A stretch of 64,000 bases of DNA from Rhizopus arrhizus (lineage: Eukaryota; Mucoromycota; Mucoromycetes; Mucorales; Rhizopodaceae): positions 1,550,001 through 1,614,000 of the forward strand of contig JAKZZE010000006.1 of NCBI GenBank assembly GCA_024220505.1, written 5' to 3'. Positions 34,022-44,780 of this stretch are shown here, piece after piece. The first letter of the stretch is position 1, and every line of letters starts with the position of its first letter. A program made the position numbers and the translations under genes. The notes beneath the pieces were generated by a model. The model had not been told where the DNA came from and did not search any database. It saw nothing but the letters and a program-made list of their open reading frames with translations.

Positions 34022-35669
34022 CACTAGGTGAAAAAATAGGGACAACCTTTTCGAAAATTTCATTTCATGCAGCATATAGCATTAAGAGAAGGTCGCCTCA
34101 TGACGCTAGCAATATATTAAACCGAGGTTAATGTGTAAAGTATTTCATCAAAATATGATGAGCCAAGTATGGAAAATGAGGGAGTAATGCATGTATAATT
34201 GGTAGAATTTTAGATACTCCACAGCTCAGTTTTAGACCATATTTCGTACTCTTCTAATTTGACCTAGAATATCAGCTTCAATTAAAATGCAAACCAATTC
34301 TAATTTTAGCTATGCACATTCCTATAATTAATAATATAAAATGGGTGCTGCTTTCCTTCATTCATACATTCTTTTTTTTTCATTATATTCATCTTACTTC
34401 CTGCGAAATTTCTCTTACTTATGCTTCGCGCTTTACCTCAAGGCACGCAAGACAGCATCAAGTCTGCACTGATGAGCAATAGAATCCCAAAGGATATTTC
34501 TGGTGAACTTGGTGTCCATCCCAAGACAGTTAGGAGATATAGAAACAAGCTATTTGGGCCAATGGTACCCGCAACACGTGGTAGACATACACTTGTGTCA
34601 TCTGCTACGAAGGAATATATCATGGTATTACTGATTAAAGGAGCCCTAAAGATAGCCAAGAATGTACATCGGATGCTCATACAACTTGGGTATTCTATGA
34701 CTTACCGTTCAGCAATAAACGTCCTTGTATCAATGGATTTTTATTCTAGGCGTAAAAAGAAGCAGCCTCTTTTAACTAATAACCACCGCAAGCAGAGGTT
34801 AGGATGGGCAAAAAAGTATCAAAGTTGGTGTATGCAATAGTGGCATCAAGTAGTGTTCTCCGATGAAACGAAGATCAACATTTGGGGATCTGATGGCTGC
34901 AGATACTATTGGACCCAGCCTGGTGATGTCCTTCGTCCACACCACATAGATCTTTCAGTGAAGCATGGTGGCGGCAAATTGATAATGTGGGGATGTATAA
35001 CCAGTGAGGGACCAGGATATGCGTGCCAGGTATACGATGGTACCATGGACTCCTTGGTGTACCAGCATATTCTTGGAACAACTTACATAGAAACGCTGAA
35101 GTACTATGGTATGAACAAGCGCACTATTTACTTTTAACAAGATAACGACCCAAAGCACAAGTCGAAATCAACAATGTCATGGCTCCAACAAAACAAGGTC
35201 CAGTACATTAACGATTGGTCACCTAATAGTCCGGATCTGAATCCTATAGAGCATGTGTGGCATTTGCTGAAACTTAGGTTAAGCCTTTATGAACGAAAGG
35301 CCAGAAACATCGACGAGCTATGGGAACGAGTGGACTTTGAATGGAACAAGCTAGATAAAGATGTTTGTAGAAGTTACATTGACAGCATGCCTGATCGCAT
35401 AGCAGCGGTAATCAAATCAAAAGGGAGATTTACTCGTTATTAAATAAATACTACTCATTTTATAATATAACGATTATAAAATTATTGCAACTATTTCCTC
35501 TTTTCTTTCGCCATATGTTATCCTGATCAGTTTTATATGTGGGAAACGTAATACTCACTACCTAAGGTTACGCTCTATAGGCATGGCTTGGATGTCGCAC
35601 GGAGTGGAAGAGAAAAAAAAAAGTTAAAAATTATTTTAGGGTAGGTTGTCCCTATTTTTTCACCTAGTG
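34022..35669 (+). mobile_element. Tc1/mariner element M1 (1,648 bp), left arm of a palindrome
   Basis: The terminal repeats are CACTAGGTGAAAAAATAGGG, with TA at 34020-34021 and 35670-35671. It is separated by 16 bp from an inverted, practically identical copy (M2). Internal to the shared terminus the two ends differ (ACCTTTTC versus ACCTACCC). It carries one transposase reading frame with two stops. Confidence 0.92.
34421..35443 (+). pseudogene. Tc1/mariner transposase of M1, two in-frame stops
   Basis: One continuous frame of 341 codons (340 residues plus stop) is interrupted by TAG at 34838 and TAA at 35135. Domains: helix-turn-helix DNA binding (residues about 1-110, with DISGELGVHPKTVRRYRNKL), first catalytic Asp in VVFSDETKINIWG, second Asp in QDNDPKHKS directly after the TAA, and third acidic residue Glu in SPDLNPIEHVW, giving a DD34E-type set. 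Both stops sit where the family usually has Gln or a similar residue (CAG to TAG, CAA to TAA). Without readthrough the protein is inactive. Confidence 0.85.
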
Positions 35670-35685
35670 TATTTATTTTCTTATA

Positions 35686-37333
35686 CACTAGGTGAAAAAA
35701 TAGGGACAACCTACCCTAAAATAATTTTTAACTTTTTTTTTTCTCTTCCACTCCGTGCGACATCCAAGCCATGCCTATAGAGCGTAACCTTAGGTAGTGA
35801 GTATTACGTTTCCCACATATAAAACTGATCAGGATAACATATGGCGAAAGAAAAGAGGAAATAGTTGCAATAATTTTATAATCGTTATATTATAAAATGA
35901 GTAGTATTTATTTAATAACGAGTAAATCTCCCTTTTGATTTGATTACCGCTGCTATGCGATCAGGCATGCTGTCAATGTAACTTCTACAAACATCTTTAT
36001 CTAGCTTGTTCCATTCAAAGTCCACTCGTTCCCATAGCTCGTCGATGTTTCTGGCCTTTCGTTCATAAAGGCTTAACCTAAGTTTCAGCAAATGCCACAC
36101 ATGCTCTATAGGATTCAGATCCGGACTATTAGGTGACCAATCGTTAATGTACTGGACCTTGTTTTGTTGGAGCCATGACATTGTTGATTTCGACTTGTGC
36201 TTTGGGTCGTTATCTTGTTAAAAGTAAATAGTGCGCTTGTTCATACCATAGTACTTCAGCGTTTCTATGTAAGTTGTTCCAAGAATATGCTGGTACACCA
36301 AGGAGTCCATGGTACCATCGTATACCTGGCACGCATATCCTGGTCCCTCACTGGTTATACATCCCCACATTATCAATTTGCCGCCACCATGCTTCACTGA
36401 AAGATCTATGTGGTGTGGACGAAGGACATCACCAGGCTGGGTCCAATAGTATCTGCAGCCATCAGATCCCCAAATGTTGATCTTCGTTTCATCGGAGAAC
36501 ACTACTTGATGCCACTATTGCATACACCAACTTTGATACTTTTTTGCCCATCCTAACCTCTGCTTGCGGTGGTTATTAGTTAAAAGAGGCTGCTTCTTTT
36601 TACGCCTAGAATAAAAATCCATTGATACAAGGACGTTTATTGCTGAACGGTAAGTCATAGAATACCCAAGTTGTATGAGCATCCGATGTACATTCTTGGC
36701 TATCTTTAGGGCTCCTTTAATCAGTAATACCATGATATATTCCTTCGTAGCAGATGACACAAGTGTATGTCTACCACGTGTTGCGGGTACCATTGGCCCA
36801 AATAGCTTGTTTCTATATCTCCTAACTGTCTTGGGATGGACACCAAGTTCACCAGCAATATCCTTTGGGATTCTATTGCTCATCAGTGCAGACTTGATGC
36901 TGTCTTGCGTGCCTTGAGGTAAAGCGCGAAGCATAAGTAAGAGAAATTTCGCAGGAAGTAAGATGAATATAATGAAAAAAAAAGAATGTATGAATGAAGG
37001 AAAGCAGCACCCATTTTATATTATTAATTATAGGAATGTGCATAGCTAAAATTAGAATTGGTTTGCATTTTAATTGAAGCTGATATTCTAGGTCAAATTA
37101 GAAGAGTACGAAATATGGTCTAAAACTGAGCTGTGGAGTATCTAAAATTCTACCAATTATACATGCATTACTCCCTCATTTTCCATACTTGGCTCATCAT
37201 ATTTTGATGAAATACTTTACACATTAACCTCGGTTTAATATATTGCTAGCGTCATGAGGCGACCTTCTCTTAATGCTATATGCTGCATGAAATGAAATTT
37301 TCGAAAAGGTTGTCCCTATTTTTTCACCTAGTG
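35686..37333 (-). mobile_element. Tc1/mariner element M2 (1,648 bp), right arm of a palindrome
   Basis: This is an inverted copy of M1 with the same length and ends, with TA at 35684-35685 and 37334-37335. Encoded proteins differ at one residue (Ser versus Ala at DI-S/A-GELG, TCT versus GCT). The 16-bp spacer is TATTTATTTTCTTATA. Confidence 0.92.
35912..36934 (-). pseudogene. Tc1/mariner transposase of M2, same two stops
   Basis: This frame is identical to the M1 transposase except one Ala. Pieces are 36515-36934, 36218-36502 and 35912-36181, broken by the same TAG and TAA. Sharing both defects means one copy was made from the other, or from an already defective source. Confidence 0.85.
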
Positions 37334-37353
37334 TATATGTTAGTTAGGGCCCC

Positions 37354-38787
37354 CTATTGGGAGTCCTCTTCACCCAGTCGAACTGGGCGTTTACCCTTGT
37401 TGGATCTAGGCGAAACACGTGTTGGAGCTGGGGTGGGTTTGTTGTTTGATCGAGTGGTGGTGGTGTTAGTGGTGATGGAGGCAGTAGTGGGGGTTTGTGG
37501 ATTGAGAGATGGCAATTGTGGCGGAGTGTCATATGCTGGGAGGTTGTTGTTTTCATCTGGCATATCAGCATCATCATCACGGCATACAACTTCCAAGTGG
37601 GCATTACCTTGATCCTGGTCGTCCAAGATTTGCTCCAATTGGTGAATGTCAATATCCTCAAATTCGGGTGTATCTTCTGATTGAGTTTCCTCTACTGGAG
37701 TTTCATTAGTGATGACAGGTACGGTGGTTACCGTGGTGGTAATTTGGCTGAGGTGTTTCTGAGTTTTGTTGACTCGAGGAGTAGCAATGGCGCGGGTGGT
37801 GATGTTAGAGGTGGGTTCAATGTGGCGGGATCGCTTGGCTGCTTCTGGTTCAGAGGGAGGTGCACGCGAGCATTGGATACTCAAGTGACCTTTAATTCCG
37901 CAAGTATAGCATGTGCGGTTTTCTTTTGGTCTTTCACGGCATGAATCGCGGTTATGGCCCATCTGTTTACAATAGCGACAGTGTACCGGCATCTTCTTCC
38001 AGGTAACGAGTATAGCAGTTTGGTTTTTGTAGTCAACCTTATAAGAAGGCTGCAATTGGTCATCAGACGAGTCAACGATATCAACTAGTACATGGCCGTT
38101 TCCACGGAACCATTTGGAGGATGCATCGTCAAGATGTAGGACGATGTCAACAACCTTTCCGTATTTAGAGAAAATGTTCAACAGGTTAGTCTTTGTCTCC
38201 ACTGGTGATTCCATAGGAATACCACTGAAATTAAAGCGAGTCAAAGAGGAGGAAAAAGTTCTGGTTGCAGGGAAGCTGATATCATTAAGTACGATTGGCT
38301 TATTAATGGCTTGTTGACAGTAGTCATCGGAGGCTAGGCCAATCTCGACAGACAGAGAGTTACCATCCTCTTTATGTTGGACGGCAAATCCAATACCAAA
38401 TGGAAATTCATCACGCAGGGCTGACAAGAAATCTAGGTCCAGGTGACGATAGGAAGGGGGGACAGTATATGTAACTGAGCAATCTGATGAACCAGTGATG
38501 TACGTCAATGGAGTGTAAGGTACAAGAGGGTCATTGATAATGGAAATGTAAGTTGGAGCAGAAGTTGCTGATGCGGAGGGTCGACAGTTGAGATTTAGAG
38601 TGACTGAAGACGAATTAATAAACTTTCGAGGAGCAGTGGGTCCAAGTTGGCCTTTAGCGGCTGCAATAAAACTCGAAGTTGGCGATGAGTGAATCTCATG
38701 GTTGGTTGATTGTGGGTTTACACTCAAATTGTTGGGTACACTAGGTGCGCCCCGAGGTACCAAAGTTTTTTTATTGGAAAGAACCAT
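37354..38787 (-). CDS. LINE ORF1 protein with two CCHC zinc knuckles
   Basis: This intact 477-residue frame has a low-complexity N terminus, then a region typical of LINE ORF1 RNA-binding proteins (FNFSGIPMESPVETKTNLLN and VDIVLHLDDASSKWFRGNG), then two zinc knuckles, CRYCKQMGHNRDSC and CYTCGIKGHLSIQC, and an acidic tail with EFEDIDIHQLEQ. It binds LINE RNA for retrotransposition. ORF2 follows on the same strand after about 25 bp plus the M1/M2 insertion. The reading frame is complete. Confidence 0.85.
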   Translation of the reverse strand: MVLSNKKTLVPRGAPSVPNNLSVNPQSTNHEIHSSPTSSFIAAAKGQLGPTAPRKFINSSSVTLNLNCRPSASATSAPTYISIINDPLVPYTPLTYITGSSDCSVTYTVPPSYRHLDLDFLSALRDEFPFGIGFAVQHKEDGNSLSVEIGLASDDYCQQAINKPIVLNDISFPATRTFSSSLTRFNFSGIPMESPVETKTNLLNIFSKYGKVVDIVLHLDDASSKWFRGNGHVLVDIVDSSDDQLQPSYKVDYKNQTAILVTWKKMPVHCRYCKQMGHNRDSCRERPKENRTCYTCGIKGHLSIQCSRAPPSEPEAAKRSRHIEPTSNITTRAIATPRVNKTQKHLSQITTTVTTVPVITNETPVEETQSEDTPEFEDIDIHQLEQILDDQDQGNAHLEVVCRDDDADMPDENNNLPAYDTPPQLPSLNPQTPTTASITTNTTTTRSNNKPTPAPTRVSPRSNKGKRPVRLGEEDSQ

Positions 38788-38812
38788 GAGGAACTAATAA
38801 TTTAGAATGAAC

Positions 38813-39445
38813 CCTGGATTATATTGTCTGACTATTAATTATATAGTCTGACGTAGGCTTGACTGAGATCAATCATAAAATAATAAATAAAGACATCATT
38901 AATGACCAAACACGACACCCAACACAGATCAATAAAATATTTTGATTAGATTTTTATGTTAAGCTTTATTCATACTAACTTCACATAGTCAAATAAGATG
39001 ACATGGTTGTAATATAGTTTATTGATAATATGAGCATGTTGAATAGGGAATGACGATTACTTACAGGATCATCATTAGTCATGAAAACATTTATCCTGAC
39101 TGAGATATTATTGTTAGCAATGATATCCAATCACGGAACTAAAAGTCTTTATATTCATTCGTACCGTCTCCTTAAATAGTCTTTATCCAGAGTTATCTGA
39201 AACCATCCCAATAGCATAATTGACAATACAAGCTAGGAACAGGCTAAACTAATAATTAGAAATAGTAATCATCTATTGTGTCAAGTTGATTATAAATCTG
39301 ACCTAATTCTTTATCCGTATCATGTCTATAAATACTCTCACTTTTTACATGTAGAATATTTGGATCTGACAATAGTTATCTTAACTTAATAAAGAGATAC
39401 CAAGTTCTAACAGTATTTCTTTATCTTTGATTGCTATATTATATT
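38813..39445. other. AT-rich repeat-derived stretch
   Basis: No gene was seen. It contains TATTGTCTGACTATTAATTA and repeated TCTGAC motifs. Its right part (TTAATAAAGAGATACC...TTTCTTTATCTTTG) resembles the 3' part of the LTR-like units to the right, so it is probably an old LTR. Confidence 0.35.
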
Positions 39446-40216
39446 TGTTATAGGTAGACATAATAAAATAATAAATTATGCTATAAACCAAACATCTCCA
39501 ACACTAGCATAGTTAAACCATAAAGATCTGACGATGAATTATATCATAAAGAGTAATAAATGTCTTGCATGTATAATACCAACCTGTTATAGTATTAAGT
39601 CTTTGCATAATCTCTTTTATGATCCAATGTATTTAGTTGCATTGAGACTATGTGTGTCAGAATAGAATATTGTTTTTCTTGCATAGTAACTTTATCGATC
39701 TAAACGAATGATTGAGAAATATTCTTATCAATAATCCGATTGGTGCCTTAATGACTCCTGTTGTCTCCATTATTAGGTTTCAGTCTTTCTGTACTAATTT
39801 AGTAACCAAGTTTACTCAAACCCAATAATCATTCAGGAACAAAATACAAGTGCCGTCTTAAACAACAATTCCATGGATGCCTATTTATAAATGCAACACT
39901 AGTAGCTTAGAACAACAATTTATAATATAATTATACAAGATACGATTCCATGGAACAAGTTATGATGGCAATGCCCCAATCCAGAATGAAACATCAAGAA
40001 AGAACCAATTGATTTAACTCAATCACCCCCATGAATTATTCTTCAAAAGAATATAAATATCCCACCTAAATCCTCATTGAAAAAAGGATAACTTTAACTT
40101 GGATATAATCAAGAATAAAAAGTATCTCAAAGTAATTATCGTTTTGGTGCTTTTTTATTTCTTTTTATCTTCGTTTATTACAATATTTACCTAAAACTCC
40201 CCTTTCCTAAACAACA
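39446..40216 (+). repeat. LTR-like repeat
   Basis: It starts TGTTATAGG and ends AACAACA, with a TATA-type leader and a terminal block AATAAAAAGTATCTCAAAG close to those of the two LTR-like units at 40.7 and 41.4 kb. Flanking duplications do not match, so the boundaries are uncertain. Confidence 0.4.
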
Positions 40217-40395
40217 GCGAAGGGCAAGAAATCGACGCTATGGAAGTAGAAGTCCTCGAGAAGGATACGGCTAACCATAGAACGAAAGAGTCAATTACCA
40301 ATAACCAAACTACCGTAGTAGAAACGAAAGAGCCTTCCAATACCTCTCCTTCCCCACCAGCTGTATATCAGCCATCGGGAGGGCAGAACTTATAA
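40217..40395 (+). pseudogene. Probable LINE ORF1 C-terminal tail
   Basis: The open frame SEGQEIDAMEVEVLEKDTAN...SPPAVYQPSGGQNL ends at TAA 40393-40395. It is acidic and Pro/Ser-rich and lies just upstream of a LINE endonuclease start on the same strand, the position of an ORF1 tail. The rest of ORF1 is absent. Confidence 0.35.
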
Positions 40396-40439
40396 GACAC
40401 CCCCAATTCATGAATAAGAAAAATATCATATGACACTAT

Positions 40440-40718
40440 GCCACATTAAACGCTAACAGTTTAGTGAAATCACAATCATCCAACACACAAAAAGAATACA
40501 TAAGAGATCTATGCCTACAAAATTTCCAAATCCTATGTTTACAGGAAACTCATGCATCCACTCCTTCAATTATTGACAGCCTTAACATTCTTTTGCAACC
40601 AACTCAGTCTAATTGGACAAAACATGTGGGAATTGTCTCCTTCTCGTCCGATTACGATATATCCATCATAGATACTTCTTCCTCTTTCTCATCGGACCAG
40701 ATCCAACTCTGTCGTGTA
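40440..40718 (+). pseudogene. LINE ORF2 endonuclease fragment (second LINE)
   Basis: The frame reads ATLNANSLVKSQSSN, then LCLQNFQILCLQETHASTPS and WTKHVGIVSFSSDYD, the beginning of an AP-type endonuclease related to the one at 33600-34016. It is cut at 40718 by an LTR-like repeat and does not resume. Confidence 0.7.
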
Positions 40719-41302
40719 TGTTGTAGAACAGCGTCTGATCATAACGGACATTGAATAATCACAACTAAAAGAAGTATATTAAAATTGATAAAAGATAATA
40801 ATTTAAATCTTTATCAAATAAAATATATTCTTCTTCTTTTTATATAAAACTATCACAATTAGATTCATCCTATAAAATAAACATGAACAATAAATAAGTC
40901 ATGATCTTTACTATTCATCAATTCTGTAAATGAATAATAATGGATCAGGTACCTAGTCAACTTTGATCTGACTGGAGGCATTTCATATAAATATATCTTT
41001 CCTCTCAATGAAGACGGGACAATTATCCCAGATCAGTTAAAGAACAATAAGATCTATAAAAACAACGAATTAAAAATTTTCATAATCAATTCAGTGATCA
41101 TTCTTCAATCAAACATGTCAATTATTGGATTTACCCTCATAACTACTCATTTACCCGCCAACTGATAGAAGAATATAAATAGTAGACTTTGTAATGATTT
41201 CTTTTTTAACAATTAAGATTGTCTTAAATAAAGTTCAGTCTCAAAAAGTATTCTTTTGGTTTTATTGTTATTCCTTAATTACTTTACCAGAACATAACAA
41301 CA
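40719..41302 (+). repeat. LTR-like repeat L3 (584 bp)
   Basis: It begins TGTTGTAGAACAG and ends CATAACAACA, with AATAAAGTTCAGTCTCAAAAA near the 3' end. It is related to L2 at 41442-42002. The flanks share no clear target duplication. Confidence 0.5.
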
Positions 41303-41305
41303 TCA

Positions 41306-41441
41306 AGTGTTGTGCATCCGTTTCCTAATGAAGAGGTATTCGAGTTTGTTGAGCACTTTTTGGCCAGATTTGAGAATATCATTAAAGGTTCAGCTTACCA
41401 TGACGTTGAGCAAGGTTGGAAACAATTTTTACCTTTGTGCT
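41306..41441 (+). pseudogene. Gag fragment of an LTR retrotransposon
   Basis: The frame VVHPFPNEEVFEFVEHFLAR...YHDVEQGWKQFLPLC matches the style of retrotransposon Gag (paired helices with WKxxLPLC). It lies between the two LTR-like repeats and is interrupted by L2. Confidence 0.45.
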
Positions 41442-42002
41442 CGTTGTAGAACAGTAACTGATTGTAGTTGACATTCATAAACATAAGTCTTAATACAAGA
41501 TCCTAATTAAATAAAATAAAAATATAAGTTTATTTAAATAAGATCATACAATCAATTCCAATTAAACATATTCTAAAAGAATATGTTTTGTATTAATAAG
41601 AGTTCTTTGATAAGAAGAAGTATCAACTAAAATAACAAAATCCAATCCAATATCAGGAATATTGCTAATCTTTCACATAATTGAAATAGCGCGTAAAATA
41701 ACGTTATTCAAATCAGTGAGGAATTCCCAGAATAAAAGATAATCTATAACAGACATACAAAAGAACAAATGAAAACTTTTTATAATCATAATTATAGATG
41801 ACACTTGCTAAAGTACCTGAATATTAGAAGAACGCTTACAATAGAAGATATCAAGCCACTCACTCAATAAATACCTGCCTTCAATTAGAATAATTTTTAC
41901 TTTAACTTAAACTGAAATAAAGATCAGTCTCAAAAAGTATCCGAACTGTTTCTTGATCTTTGTTTTTATCTTTTCCTAAATCATTATTACCATTATACAA
42001 CA
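41442..42002 (+). repeat. LTR-like repeat L2 (561 bp)
   Basis: It begins CGTTGTAGAACAG and ends ATACAACA, with AATAAAGATCAGTCTCAAAAA near the 3' end. The flanks GTGCT (41437-41441) and GAGCT (42003-42007) match at four of five positions, compatible with an old target duplication. Confidence 0.5.
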
Positions 42003-42004
42003 GA

Positions 42005-42493
42005 GCTGAGCATTTCTTGAATTACTAGAATAATGTTATGGATACCTTTGATAAGAATGAATTGAAAAGTCGATATATTGCCATGGACAATGCTCCTATT
42101 CACAAACATGTTTCTGTAAGATGTTTCATTAAGAAAGGGGATTACAAATGTGTTTATCTTCCCCTACTTTTACCTTTTCTTAAACCTATCGAGGAGTTTC
42201 AGTTGAAGATGAGATATGGTGTTAAAAGACGATTTTTTGGAGGCAGCTACACACAGACGCCTCGAATTGTAGAACTTTGCTTCAAAACTACTCAAAAAGT
42301 CTGCCAGGGATGGATAAAATATCGTGTTTTTTTCTTTGAAAGCTATTTTTCTATGGAAAAGACTCTTGAAGTTGCTTATTATAAAATTCTCATTAATTGG
42401 ACAATATTTTCTCAATTAGCCAACCAAGTTTTTCTCATGTATTTGAAAATTCTTTCATCTACTGAGGAACATTGTATCTCATTCCGCTGTTAA
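42005..42493 (+). pseudogene. IS630/Tc1-superfamily (DDE_3) transposase fragment 1
   Basis: After a stop-containing lead-in (EHFLNY*NNVMDTFDK) the frame shows YIAMDNAPIHKHVSV (second catalytic Asp), YKCVYLPLLLPFLKPIEEF (third acidic residue) and a C-terminal CQGWIKY motif. The N-terminal half with the first Asp is missing. It is a decayed element, distinct from the mariner families to the left. Confidence 0.75.
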
Positions 42494-42770
42494 AAGTATC
42501 ATATGTCACCTTAAAGATAATAAAATTTTGGAATATAGCGAATTTTTAAATAAAAAAGAAAAAGTACTTAGTGATTTATAGGAAAAAATCATTGAAGGTT
42601 ATGCGGAAGAGAGTCATAATAAATTGTCTGAGCTGAAGAAAAAAACTCTTAATTAATTTGATATTTTAGATAATGTGCCAGTACATCCATCATCTACATA
42701 TACTTATATAATGAATCTAGACTCATGTTAGAAAGGGCAAGACCTATTGAAGAGAATAGAAATGATAAAA

Positions 42771-42811
<41 letters not shown>

Positions 42812-42839
42812 AGAAAAGAGTTTATACTAGTATTTTAAT
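42494..42839. other. AT-rich linker with poly-T run
   Basis: No gene was seen. Weak open stretches (KIIEGYAEESHNKLSELKKK) may belong to the flanking IS630-type relics. A run of about 33 T lies at 42774-42806. Confidence 0.35.
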
Positions 42840-43230
42840 AACTGTATTTTCATTGATGAGGCAATTTTAAATGTCAATATGCTCCAACGTAGATCCAGAT
42901 TGTTAAAAGGAACAAGAGCTACAGATTTTATACACACAAAAAGAGACACGTGTGGTTCTATTTGTACGGCTATGCCTAATAGCATTACTGTAAAGAACAG
43001 TGATAAAAAAGAAACAGGGAAACAACAGCTTCCATCTTCCTGTATTTATGAAAGATTTCGTGATCTATTTGAATGAGCAGAATAATCGTTCATTCAGCTT
43101 TATTATGGATAATGCCAGAATAAATCATTTTACCGCATTAAAAGAGTGCATGTAACAATCAAGATATGTTCTGTTCTTCCTCCTTATCTACTCTTCTTTT
43201 TAAGTCTTATCAAAGAATGAATCTCTAGAT
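42840..43230 (+). pseudogene. IS630/Tc1-superfamily (DDE_3) transposase fragment 2
   Basis: The first catalytic Asp is seen in CIFIDEAILNVNML, followed by SRLLKGTRATDF. After a frameshift near 43060 the frame gives LNEQNNRSFSFIMDNARINH (second Asp) and a damaged LFFLLIYSSF where the family has LPPYSPFLNPIE. It contains a stop and frameshifts, so it is dead. Confidence 0.7.
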
Positions 43231-43688
43231 TAAGAAGTGCCAAATGGATGGCAAAGAGAGCCTTATACAGATGATATCAGAAATAGCTTATAACAATTCT
43301 TCTGACGTGTTAGTTAGATCAGATATTCGGTTTGTTTCTTCTATCAATGCTATGATAAGGAAAAGAATTTATAAAGTTGCATTAATACCATCTTTCTGCA
43401 TCCTATTTTAAAGTAAAAATATAGTGTTATCTTTGCTAAGCTAAACTTTAGCTTTGTACTTGTTAACTCTGAAAAAATTATGTAATCATAGACGTAAAAC
43501 GTATTTCGGTTTTCGTTTTTTTTTTTTTTCTTTTTTTTTAATTGATAAAATCATTGCAAAATGTAGTGTGTTGCTTTCCTTGATTAAAATTCATTTGAAC
43601 CAAAATATCAATAAAATAATATTTTATTATTGCTATTCATACACTCACTCACTCACTCATACACACATAAATGCTACATGTTCTCCAT
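43231..43688. other. Boundary between mobile DNA and gene space
   Basis: The left part may still be tail of the DDE_3 relic. The right part is AT-rich with a CACTCA repeat (43643-43658) and holds the SDH2 3' end. No gene was seen. Confidence 0.4.
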
Positions 43689-44780
43689 TTATTCAGCAGC
43701 CATCATCATCTTGATCTTGGCAATAGCAGTACCAGGCTGTAATCCCTTGGGACAAGTCTTGGAACAGTTCATGATGGTGTGGCAACGATAAAGAGACATC
43801 TTGTTTTGAAGCTTTTCACGGCGCTCAGGACCAAATTGGTCACGAGAATCAATCATCCAACGGTAAGCTTGCATCAAAACAGCAGGACCGAGATATTCTT
43901 CTTGGTTCCACCAGTAAGATGGACAAGAAGTGGAACAACAGGCACAGAGAATACATTCATAGAGACCATCCTTTTTTTTTAGGAAAAGGTTAATACATAC
44001 TATGTTTATGTGTACCAAAAAAAAAAAAGATTTACCAGCTTTTGTCTATCTTCAATGGATTGCAAGTTTTCTTTTCCTTCAGGAGCAGCAGTCTTTTGCT
44101 TAAGATAGGGTTCAATGCTCTTGTACTGCTTGTAAAAGTGAGTCAAATCGGGTACCAAATCCTTAACAATGTTCACTGCAAAATTCATTTAGTATCTCTA
44201 TTGAATGTTATATATCTATAATATACTTTACTGTGAGGAAGAGGGTAAATTTTGGTGGCCTTGGAAGTATCACGGTCAATCTTGGAAATACAAGCTAAAG
44301 TGTTTCCACCCTCAATGTTCATGGCACATGAACCACAGATACCTTCACGACAAGAACGACGGAAAGTCAAAGTAGAATCTTGCTCGTTCTTGATCTTGAT
44401 AAGAGCATCCAAAATCATAGGACCACATGAGTTCAAGTCAACCTTGTAAGTCTTCAATACAGGTTTTTCAGTGGGTTCATCAGGGTTCTATTTTTTTTTT
44501 AAAAAAAAAAAAAAAAAAGTGAGTCAACTGTGATTTTTGATCAAATTTTAGAGTATTTACCCAACGATAAATTTCAAAAGTCTTGAAATTGGGTTGCTTA
44601 GTATCAGCGGAAGCCATCATGGTGGAAGGGCTAGTGCTGAAAGAACGAGCTAAAGGCTATATAATTATTATTAGCTTTTATTATTTCGAATGTATAACAT
44701 TGTAATTTGATGCTTACAGCAGCTGCAGGTACCCAGCGCTTGTTAATTGAAGCCTTCAAAGTTTGCAAAGCAATGGACAT
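43689..44780 (-). CDS. SDH2: Succinate dehydrogenase iron-sulfur subunit, mitochondrial
   Basis: Inferred exons on minus are 44718-44780, 44561-44650, 44232-44487, 44036-44175 and 43689-43970, giving 276 residues. The product is the electron-transfer subunit of complex II, in the inner mitochondrial membrane, passing electrons from succinate oxidation to ubiquinone. The N terminus ([20 protein letters not shown]) is a presequence. [2Fe-2S] ligands are Cys97, 102, 105 and 117 (CREGICGSC). [4Fe-4S] ligands are Cys189, 192, 195 and 256; [3Fe-4S] ligands are Cys199, 246 and 252. The acceptor of exon 2 was chosen at TTTAG|CTCG (44651) because the next AG upstream brings a stop into frame. Length is normal for fungi. 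Confidence 0.95.

Noticed and set aside
42038..42493. Reading the 151-codon DDE_3 ORF as an intact gene
   Set aside because: It lacks the first catalytic Asp and N-terminal domain, and a stop precedes it in the same frame.
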